Assembly (NCBI GenBank): GCA_902803795.1
Contig: CADCRC010000074.1
Location: 1-14,292, forward strand
Length of the DNA: 14,292 bases
Source: an uncultured Erysipelotrichaceae bacterium
GTDB taxonomy: Bacteria > Bacillota_I > Bacilli_A > RF39 > UBA660
Direction: 5' to 3'
The translations under genes were made by a program, and so were the position numbers. Positions 1-6,205 of this stretch are shown here, in pieces (position 1 is the stretch's first letter; each line of letters begins with the position of its first letter). The notes below the pieces were generated by a model. The model had not been told where the DNA came from. It ran no database searches and saw nothing but the letters and a program-made list of their open reading frames with translations.

Positions 1-26
1 AATAATTTACTATTGATTTTTTACTA

Positions 27-368
27 CTATCTAACTTTATGTATTGCATTACTATAATCACGTTCATCAACTTGTTCATCTATAAGTTTATCTATAAGCT
101 CAACTAATTTATTTTGTTCATCATAAGAAACAGACGAAATATACATTTGTACAACTCTTGCATCATCATACCTTCTAAGTGTTTCATTAAAATGATCATA
201 TTGTTTTTTATTAGATGTAGAAACAAATGTAGTTATTATACCAGTAGTAGTTACTCCACTAGGTTTAATTTTACCATTATCAGTATCATACACACTCAAA
301 CCAGAAATAACAGGAATACCTGTTAATGATAAACAACCAGTCAAATTACTTAATGAATCTAATAACAT
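27..368 (-). CDS. Unrecognised small soluble protein, 113 aa
   Basis: I do not recognise this protein. It has no membrane segment and no signal peptide. The first half (residues 1-50) is rich in Ser, Thr, Gly and hydrophobic residues, like a beta-rich fold. The second half (about 55-105) is charged and likely helical, with a run of Asp and Glu around ELIDKLIDEQVDERD. The ATG at 368 is preceded at 7 nt by AAGGAGG (376-382), the strongest ribosome binding site in the window. The start lies inside the end of the upstream gene: the two coding regions overlap by 10 nt, so they are co-transcribed and probably translationally coupled. It likely works with the 253-aa protein, but nothing in the sequence says at what. 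It ends in TAG, and I see no clear terminator in the 26 bases left before the window edge. Confidence 0.75.
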   Translation of the reverse strand: MLLDSLSNLTGCLSLTGIPVISGLSVYDTDNGKIKPSGVTTTGIITTFVSTSNKKQYDHFNETLRRYDDARVVQMYISSVSYDEQNKLVELIDKLIDEQVDERDYSNAIHKVR

Positions 369-1120
369 ACTTTTTCCTCCTTCGTATTATATCGAATTTT
401 ATCATGCTCAATCATATTCTTAATTTGTAATAATTTTTCTCTAGAATCTATATTTTTAATTAAATTAGTTATATCTTCAAAAGATAACATATCATTTTTC
501 TCATTAATTTTTTCACTTATTAATTCTATTGCTTCTTCATTTTCTTCAACATATTTTTGTTGTTGTCTTAATTGCTTCTTTATTAATTTATCCTTCACTA
601 TTTCAAGTCTAGTTAAATTATAATTTTGTAAATTTATACATTCAAAATTAATAATTAAACTAAAAGTCTCACCTACAAAAAAAACACCACCTACAACAGG
701 ATTTATAAAAGAAATACCAACAAATAAAGGAATACATACTAAATTTTTCTTAAACAGTCTCTCATGAATTTTCTTATTCCATTTCAAATAATCAATTATT
801 TCAAGAGGATTCTCATTATCCATATGATAATTTGCATTCATCCTTTTATTTAATTGTTTATGAAAAAGCATTTTTTTACAAATAAAATCTTTTGAAATTC
901 TTTCTTTATCTTCTATAGATTTTACTTTATTCAAACTTTTCTTTTTAAAATAGTCACTAATTTTATCATAAGATCTTAATAAGAAAGGTGTAAATTTACT
1001 TTCAAACTTATACTTAACTCTTTCAATATTAAGTACAATCTTCTTAAATCTCAATGCACCCAATTTCTCATATTTTTTTAAGTCTTTTTTCTTTTGAATT
1101 ATATCAAATTTATTATCCAC
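359..1120 (-). CDS. Unrecognised Lys-rich protein with a central hydrophobic hairpin, 253 aa
   Basis: Function unknown. Residues 1-120 are strongly basic and probably helical. Residues 127-159 are hydrophobic with a Pro/Gly turn in the middle (INPVVGG), which could form a re-entrant loop or two short membrane helices. Residues 165-240 are charged and look like coiled coil (QLRQQQKYVEENEEAIEL). I place the start at the GTG at 1118-1120. It has AAAGGGGG (1129-1136) 8 nt upstream, and the frame upstream of it runs through the promoter at 1172-1200, so an earlier ATG in that frame could not be transcribed from that promoter. The gene overlaps the 113-aa gene by 10 nt. It may be peripheral or anchored at the membrane; that is inference from hydrophobicity only. 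Confidence 0.75.
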   Translation of the reverse strand: MDNKFDIIQKKKDLKKYEKLGALRFKKIVLNIERVKYKFESKFTPFLLRSYDKISDYFKKKSLNKVKSIEDKERISKDFICKKMLFHKQLNKRMNANYHMDNENPLEIIDYLKWNKKIHERLFKKNLVCIPLFVGISFINPVVGGVFFVGETFSLIINFECINLQNYNLTRLEIVKDKLIKKQLRQQQKYVEENEEAIELISEKINEKNDMLSFEDITNLIKNIDSREKLLQIKNMIEHDKIRYNTKEEKVCY

Positions 1121-1128
1121 AAGTATTT

Positions 1129-1136
1129 CCCCCTTT
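1129..1136 (-). promoter_or_regulatory. Ribosome binding site that selects the GTG start at 1120
   Basis: AAAGGGGG lies 8 nt before GTG. The run of five G can pair with the 16S anti-SD through one G-U wobble. The same variant (AAGGGGG) precedes the adhesin at 7712 and the multi-pass protein at 5501. Confidence 0.7.
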
Positions 1137-1171
1137 AAAATACTAGTATAATATATCTCAATAGTTGCTAT

Positions 1172-1200
1172 ATTATACCATTTTTTAGGCATAATGTCAA
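1172..1200 (-). promoter_or_regulatory. Perfect sigma-A promoter for the two-gene operon (253 aa and 113 aa)
   Basis: On the minus strand the -35 is TTGACA (1195-1200) and the -10 is TATAAT (1172-1177), separated by exactly 17 nt. All twelve consensus positions match. Transcription should start near 1165, giving a leader of about 45 nt before the GTG at 1120. A promoter this strong, overlapped by an inverted repeat, suggests that it is repressed under some conditions. Confidence 0.85.
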
Positions 1201-1207
1201 ATTGACA
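1195..1207. promoter_or_regulatory. 13-bp inverted repeat over the -35 box, candidate operator
   Basis: TGTCAA-A-TTGACA is a perfect 6-bp inverted repeat with one central base, and its left arm is the -35 hexamer of the operon promoter. A dimeric repressor bound here would block RNA polymerase. The arm equals the -35 consensus, so part of the symmetry could be chance. A second perfect palindrome, ATACTAGTAT, lies at 1140-1149 in the leader. Confidence 0.4.
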
Positions 1208-1232
1208 CAAAAAAAACATAAACTATATCTGA

Positions 1233-1270
1233 ATATAAAAACCCCATTTCTATTTTCAAGAAACAGGGTT
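1233..1270 (-). terminator. Rho-independent terminator of htpG
   Basis: The minus-strand RNA folds AACCCTGTTTCT (1259-1270) onto AGAAATGGGGTT (1240-1251). This gives 12 continuous pairs, two of them G-U, around a 7-nt loop, followed by further U residues. It starts 18 nt after the htpG stop codon and lacks a T-run on the other strand, so it acts for htpG only. Confidence 0.8.
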
Positions 1271-1287
1271 CACATCAATATAAAAGT

Positions 1288-3192
1288 CTACTTAGATAAC
1301 TCATCACAAATTAAATTAGATATTTCAGTAGCATCATCAACAGGTAAACCAGCGATTAATTTTGCTTGAGAATAAAGTATTTTTGTATATTTTTCAAAAT
1401 CTTTTTCTGATTCTTTATATAATTTTTTTAACTTTTTAGATATAGGATGTTTATCATTAATTTCTAATATCTTATCAGCTTTCATACCCATAGAATTTGG
1501 CATAGAATCAAATACTTTTTGCATTTCAATAGATACTTCACCTTTAGTTGTTAAACAAACAGGATATGTTTTTAATCTATTAGTAAACTTAACTTCAGAA
1601 ACATCAGAAATAATATCTTTCATCTTTGACAACAAATCTTTATTCTTATCATTAGATTCCTTTATTTTTTCTTTTTCTTCTTCACTTTCTAAATCAAGCT
1701 CATCTTTTTCAATATTAACAAAACTCTTACCTTCATACTCTCTTAAAGCAGATATTGCAAATTCATCAACATAATCCGTTAAAAGTAATATATCATATTC
1801 TTTTTCTTTAACTAGTTCAACTTGAGGCATATTTCTAACCTTTTCAAGTGATTCACCAGTAGCATAATATATTTTTTCTTGTTTTTCTTTCATAGAATCA
1901 ACATATTCTTTAAGAGTAATTAATTTATCTTCATTATTAGAATAAAACATAATTAAATCTTGAACTTTTTCCTTATCCATACCATAGTTATTATAAACAC
2001 CATATTTTAACTGAGTACCAAATGATTTAAAAAATGAAATATACGTATCTCTATCATTATCAAGCATATCTTTTAATTCATTTTTAATTTTAGTTTCTAT
2101 GTTTTTAGCTATTAATTTTAAATTCTTAGATTCTTGTAATGACTCTCTAGAAATATTTAATGGAAGATCTTCAGTATCAACAACACCTTTAACAAAACTA
2201 AAATAATCAGGTAATAAATTAGCGCATTTTTCCATAATCATAACACCATTACAATATATGCTTAATCCTTTTTCATACTCTTTAGAATAAAAATCATAAG
2301 GTGCATGACTAGGTATAAACAATAACGCCTTATAAGATGTTATACCTTCAACAGAAGAAGTAATTACCTTTAATGGTTTATCATAATCACTAAATTTATT
2401 CATATAAAAATTATTATAGTCTTCTTCTTTAACATCATTTTTATTCTTTTTCCAAATAGGAATCATAGAATTCAAGACTTCAATTTCTTTAACTTTTTCA
2501 TATTCTGGTTTAGCATCTTTATCTTTTTTCTTCTTGCTATCTTCTTTTAAATGCTCATGAACAACTTCCATTTTAATTGGAAATGATACATAATCAGAAT
2601 ACTTCTTAATTAAATCTTTTATTTCATATTCATCTAAATATTTAGAATATTCAAATTCATCATCATCATTTTTTAAATGTAACTTAATAGTAGTACCATT
2701 ATCTTTTATATTATTCTTTTTTATAGTATACCCATCTACACCTTCAGACTCCCAAGAATAGCCTACTTCACTATCTATTGACTTACTTTCTACTTCAATC
2801 TTATCAGACACCATAAATGCAGAATAAAATCCAACACCAAATTGACCAATAATATTCTTTTTTTCTTCTTCACTCATAGTCTCTTTAAAAGATAAACTAC
2901 CACTTTTCGCAATTGTTCCTAAATTATCTTCTAATTCATCTTTAGTCATACCTATTCCATTATCAGAAATAGTAATTTCTCTTGCATCTTTATCATAAGC
3001 AATATTAATCTCTAAATCTTCTTTATTTATATTTAAATCTTTATTTGTCAAAGATTTATAATATAATTTATCTAAAGCATCAGAAGCATTAGATACAAGT
3101 TCTCTTAAAAATATATCTTTATTAGTATAAATTGAATTAATCATTAAATCTAACAATCTCTTAGATTCTGATTTAAATTCTTTTTTTTCCAT
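1288..3192 (-). CDS. htpG: HtpG, Hsp90-family ATP-dependent chaperone
   Basis: A cytosolic dimeric chaperone that remodels client proteins with ATP, often together with DnaK. With the start at 3192 the protein is 634 aa, a normal bacterial HtpG length. The GHKL ATPase signatures are intact: RELVSNASDAL (Glu31 and Asn35), DNGIGMT (Asp77), GQFGVGFYSAF (about 116-126) and GTTIKLHL. The middle-domain LNISRESLQ motif carries the Arg that contacts the ATP gamma-phosphate. The linker after the N-domain has a Lys-rich insert (KEDSKKKKDKDAK). I prefer ATG 3192 to the ATG at 3204 because AGGAG (3205-3209) directly abuts the latter but is correctly spaced for the former. It has its own promoter, a CIRCE operator and a terminator, so it is separate from the surface-apparatus genes upstream. 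Confidence 0.98.
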   Translation of the reverse strand: MEKKEFKSESKRLLDLMINSIYTNKDIFLRELVSNASDALDKLYYKSLTNKDLNINKEDLEINIAYDKDAREITISDNGIGMTKDELEDNLGTIAKSGSLSFKETMSEEEKKNIIGQFGVGFYSAFMVSDKIEVESKSIDSEVGYSWESEGVDGYTIKKNNIKDNGTTIKLHLKNDDDEFEYSKYLDEYEIKDLIKKYSDYVSFPIKMEVVHEHLKEDSKKKKDKDAKPEYEKVKEIEVLNSMIPIWKKNKNDVKEEDYNNFYMNKFSDYDKPLKVITSSVEGITSYKALLFIPSHAPYDFYSKEYEKGLSIYCNGVMIMEKCANLLPDYFSFVKGVVDTEDLPLNISRESLQESKNLKLIAKNIETKIKNELKDMLDNDRDTYISFFKSFGTQLKYGVYNNYGMDKEKVQDLIMFYSNNEDKLITLKEYVDSMKEKQEKIYYATGESLEKVRNMPQVELVKEKEYDILLLTDYVDEFAISALREYEGKSFVNIEKDELDLESEEEKEKIKESNDKNKDLLSKMKDIISDVSEVKFTNRLKTYPVCLTTKGEVSIEMQKVFDSMPNSMGMKADKILEINDKHPISKKLKKLYKESEKDFEKYTKILYSQAKLIAGLPVDDATEISNLICDELSK

Positions 3193-3200
3193 AATTTTTT

Positions 3201-3209
3201 TCATCTCCT
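3201..3209 (-). promoter_or_regulatory. htpG: Ribosome binding site that selects the htpG start at 3192
   Basis: AGGAGATGA matches the complement of the 16S tail (AGGAGGTGA) at eight of nine positions and ends 8 nt before ATG 3192. The ATG at 3204 is contained within the site itself, so it is unlikely to be the start. Confidence 0.65.
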
Positions 3210-3218
3210 AACAACTAT

Positions 3219-3247
3219 ATTTAAACACTATTTTTAGCACTTGTCAA
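3219..3247 (-). promoter_or_regulatory. htpG: htpG promoter
   Basis: TTGACA (3242-3247), a 17-nt spacer and TTAAAT (3219-3224, four of six matches). The -35 lies within the CIRCE operator, so a bound repressor would occlude it. Transcription should start near 3212, giving a leader of about 20 nt that still includes the Shine-Dalgarno site. Confidence 0.6.
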
Positions 3248-3260
3248 GTTATAGTGCTAA
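3234..3260. promoter_or_regulatory. CIRCE operator, HrcA binding site, upstream of htpG
   Basis: TTAGCACTT, nine bases, TAGTGCTAA. The CIRCE consensus is TTAGCACTC-N9-GAGTGCTAA. Each arm matches eight of nine positions, and the 9-nt spacing is exact. HrcA represses CIRCE-controlled promoters at normal temperature and releases them when misfolded proteins occupy GroEL. The site therefore predicts HrcA control of htpG here. Confidence 0.92.
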
Positions 3261-3276
3261 TTAATTTATAATAAAC

Positions 3277-3320
3277 AAAAAAAAGTAGAATTATCTAATC
3301 GAATGATATAGATTCTCTAC
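3277..3320 (-). terminator. Probable rho-independent terminator overlapping the end of the multi-pass protein gene
   Basis: The minus-strand RNA can pair GTAGA (3316-3320) with TCTAC (3285-3289), and ATCTA with TAGAT further in, separated by a small internal loop. Eight U residues follow (3277-3284). The 5' half of the hairpin lies in the last codons of the gene ending at 3291. The stem is weak and AT-rich, but the U-run is strong and it sits between the surface-gene block and the htpG promoter. Confidence 0.6.
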
Positions 3321-5501
3321 TTCATTTTCATCAAAATCATCATTTTCTATTGAATTAACAATTCTCGCTTTATCTATTTTATTTTTAGACATTTCAATAT
3401 CATCTTCATCAAAGAAATCATCAAAATCAGAATTACTCATAAATTCACTTTCATTCTCTAAATCAACAATATTATATTTTTCATTGTTTTGTTCTTTTTT
3501 ATCTTCTACCTTTTCTTTATTTTGTTCTTTTCTATCTTCAACTTTTTCTTTATTTTGTTCTTTTTTATCTTCAACTATTTCTTCATTAATATCTTCAAAC
3601 ATTTTTTCTTCTTCATTAACATCATTAATTATTCTTTCTAAATCATCAAAACTAAGTTGTCCATCTATTACTTTATCTTCATCTTTTGTTTCTAAATCAT
3701 CCAAACTATTTTCATCATATAAATCAAAATGTTGCTGCACTTCTAAAGGTTCAACAAATTCTTCTTCAACATTTTCCGTATCATTTACAATAGAATCTTC
3801 ATTATTTTCAGAATCATAAATAATATCATCATCTATTTCAGAAGAAACTTGTCTATAACTGCCTAAATCTATATCTTCATTAAAATAGTTATCTATTTCT
3901 ACATCATTTTCATTATCTTCAATAATACTATCAAAGTTATTATTAGTCTCTTCTAAATCTACATTTTCTTTTTCATTATTAATACTATTTATAACACTAT
4001 CTATATCATTTATATCATTATCTATATCACTTATATTATTTTCAAAATCTAAATCATTATTAATATCTTTATCATTAACATCTACATCATTAATTTCATC
4101 AACAGTATTATCTTCACTTTTAATATCAGCTTCAATATCTAAATTAATATCAATATCATTTTCATTAATATCTTCATTCTTTATATTATTAATAACATTA
4201 TCAATTTCATCTATCTCACTATCAATTACATATTTATCTTCATTAGTTAAGTCATTATCGTTATTTAAGAAATCATCTATTTGATCATCAATATCAATAA
4301 AATCATCTTCATTAACATTTCTATATTCTTCTTTAATTTGTTCTAATTGTTTTTCTATTTCATTAATTCTATCAATATTTAGTAACTCATCAACATTTTG
4401 ATTATTCTTATAATTATCAATATCATTTTCTTCTTTTATTTTTTCTTCTTTTTTATTAATCTGTTTCTTATTATCTATATCAATTTTTATATTATTCTCA
4501 ACAATTTTATTTTCATTACTAATTCTATTTTCATTGCTTTTTTCTTTTATATCTTCTTTATCATCATAAATTTTATTATGTTTTAAATTATACTCTTTTA
4601 TTTTCCTATCATATTCATCTTTTAAAGAATCATCAACTATATATATAGAAGGATCAATTTCTTCATCATATTCTTCATTAACACTATTTTTTTCAACCGA
4701 TTTAACTTTATTATTAATACTAATATTACTTTTTGCTCTATATCTATTACTAATAATATTCTCTTCATCTAAAACTTTATTATTAACATTTACTTTATCA
4801 TTATTTTCTTCTTTTATATTAACCTTATTATTAACTATAATAGTATCTTTATCATCATCTATTTTATAATTATCATTATCCTTATTTATATCATTAAACG
4901 TTTCAATAATTAACTTCTTTTCATCTAATTTATTAATTTGATATACTCTAACAACTTTATATATAATTAAAAATAATATCCAAAATATAAATAAAGTACT
5001 AGATAAATTAATTAAAGCTCTTATATTATAATTACCATATACTTCTTTTTGATCAAATACATTTATATCTTTATTATATATAATATCTAAAATCAAAACA
5101 AATATGTAATTATATATACAATAAAACACTATATTAATTTTTTTAATAATTAAATTAATATTCTTACTATTTATACTTATAAACATAGCAATATTTAATA
5201 TTATCAAAGATGCAAAATAAACAGCAAAATTAGGAAAAAATAATACAATAAACAAATTATCCATCATATAATCAAATATATCAAAAATATATTGATGATA
5301 TACAATTAATACAAATAAAGATATAAAAAATACAGAAGCTAAATATAAATTTTTTATTTTTATAAATGATTTATGTTTACGACTTCTATATCTAATAAAA
5401 AGTAAAAACAACAAGAAAATAATTAAAACAACAAACATTTGTGAAGTAAACATCACACTAAAAAAAACAGAAATACTATCAAAAATATTTACATTTTTCA
5501 T
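3291..5501 (-). CDS. Multi-pass membrane protein with a very long acidic low-complexity tail, 736 aa
   Basis: No family recognised. The N-terminal fifth holds about five membrane segments (roughly 19-36, 52-70, 82-110, 117-141 and 164-185). The rest, about 190-736, is dominated by Asp, Glu, Asn, Ile and Lys and is probably disordered or partly coiled coil (EIEKQLEQIKEEYRNV near the middle). Residues 643-675 are three 11-residue repeats of the VEDKKEQNKEK type. Near the C-terminus is FDDFFDEDD (693-701). The protein is last in the block, 23 nt after the sortase gene, with AAAGGGGG as ribosome binding site, so it is likely co-expressed with the sortase and adhesin. The tail is probably cytoplasmic, given the Lys/Arg-rich ends of the membrane segments. 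It may be a scaffold or docking platform for the apparatus; this is inference only. Confidence 0.88.
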   Translation of the reverse strand: MKNVNIFDSISVFFSVMFTSQMFVVLIIFLLFLLFIRYRSRKHKSFIKIKNLYLASVFFISLFVLIVYHQYIFDIFDYMMDNLFIVLFFPNFAVYFASLIILNIAMFISINSKNINLIIKKINIVFYCIYNYIFVLILDIIYNKDINVFDQKEVYGNYNIRALINLSSTLFIFWILFLIIYKVVRVYQINKLDEKKLIIETFNDINKDNDNYKIDDDKDTIIVNNKVNIKEENNDKVNVNNKVLDEENIISNRYRAKSNISINNKVKSVEKNSVNEEYDEEIDPSIYIVDDSLKDEYDRKIKEYNLKHNKIYDDKEDIKEKSNENRISNENKIVENNIKIDIDNKKQINKKEEKIKEENDIDNYKNNQNVDELLNIDRINEIEKQLEQIKEEYRNVNEDDFIDIDDQIDDFLNNDNDLTNEDKYVIDSEIDEIDNVINNIKNEDINENDIDINLDIEADIKSEDNTVDEINDVDVNDKDINNDLDFENNISDIDNDINDIDSVINSINNEKENVDLEETNNNFDSIIEDNENDVEIDNYFNEDIDLGSYRQVSSEIDDDIIYDSENNEDSIVNDTENVEEEFVEPLEVQQHFDLYDENSLDDLETKDEDKVIDGQLSFDDLERIINDVNEEEKMFEDINEEIVEDKKEQNKEKVEDRKEQNKEKVEDKKEQNNEKYNIVDLENESEFMSNSDFDDFFDEDDIEMSKNKIDKARIVNSIENDDFDENEVENLYHSIR
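3477..3575 (-). repeat. Three tandem 33-bp repeats inside the acidic tail coding region
   Basis: Three consecutive near-identical 33-bp units encode VEDKKEQNKEK, VEDRKEQNKEK and VEDKKEQNNEK. The unit is a multiple of three, so copy number can change by slippage without breaking the frame. This suggests a length-variable charged spacer. Confidence 0.9.
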
Positions 5502-5524
5502 TTACTTCACACCCCCTTTATTTT

Positions 5525-6205
5525 TTAAATTTGATTGTTTTCTATTTCAAATATATAAACAGTCTGTGTCGTAGAATCATCATTTGTACAAGTAATTAAA
5601 GTAAGTATATTTTTAGTAGATGATCTATATATAGTAACATTACCTGTTTTATCCTGCTTATATACATTAACAAGTCTATATGTATAATTATTGTTTTTAT
5701 ATGAAACTTGAGCTATATCTCCTAAACCAAGTCTATATAATTCATTAAAAAATGCTTTCCAGCCCGTTCCTGAATGACCTATTATAATAAGATTACCATT
5801 TTTAACATCTGGATAATCAGACTCCTGCATAACAGTAATATTCGCCTCTATATTATTTAGTGAAGACTCTTTAGAATAAAAGCCTTTATTAAAATTAATC
5901 TTTGGTATTGCTAAAAAACCAATATATGTATCTGTATTGAAGGACTCTTCTACTCTTTCTTCTTTACTTATATCATCATATTCAATAAGAACATTTTGTT
6001 CTATAATATCATCTTTCTTATTTTCTTCATCTATATTCTTATTATTCTCACTATAAAATTGACTAGACATATAGTCATAAGCATAAGATTTCTTAGAAAG
6101 AAAATAATTGGATAAAATAAGAGTAACACCAAATAATATAATTATAGAAGCAATAACTGCAGATTTACTTGAAGTATCTAACGAATACTTTTTGTAATTT
6201 TTCAC
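5525..6205 (-). CDS. Sortase, membrane-anchored transpeptidase, 226 aa
   Basis: Sortases cleave a sorting motif on a surface protein and join it to the cell wall or to another pilin. The N-terminus has one membrane anchor (about 14-36). The catalytic domain begins at YIGFLAIPKINF (94-105), a typical sortase beta-1 strand. The catalytic His is in IIIGHSGTG (His144), and the catalytic Cys is in LTLITCTNDD (Cys206). The third conserved residue, an Arg 8-12 positions after the Cys, is not visible: the stretch reads STTQTVYIFEI, with Gln214 in the place I would expect it. The gene starts at a GTG inside the 3' end of the adhesin gene (41-nt overlap) with no convincing ribosome binding site, so translational coupling is likely. 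No alternative start precedes the membrane segment. The adhesin is the obvious substrate. Class is uncertain. Confidence 0.93.
   Translation of the reverse strand: MKNYKKYSLDTSSKSAVIASIIILFGVTLILSNYFLSKKSYAYDYMSSQFYSENNKNIDEENKKDDIIEQNVLIEYDDISKEERVEESFNTDTYIGFLAIPKINFNKGFYSKESSLNNIEANITVMQESDYPDVKNGNLIIIGHSGTGWKAFFNELYRLGLGDIAQVSYKNNNYTYRLVNVYKQDKTGNVTIYRSSTKNILTLITCTNDDSTTQTVYIFEIENNQI

Noticed and set aside
1121..1219. Upstream extension of the 253-aa gene to an ATG at 1219
   Set aside because: The extension covers the -35 and -10 boxes of its own promoter and has no ribosome binding site; the GTG at 1120 has one.
3477..3575. 33-bp repeats as a CRISPR array
   Set aside because: The units are directly adjacent with no spacers and translate in frame as a protein repeat.
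3484..3819. Plus-strand open frame of about 110 codons rich in Ser, Phe and Cys
   Set aside because: It is the antisense image of the repetitive acidic tail and has no ribosome binding site or recognisable domain.
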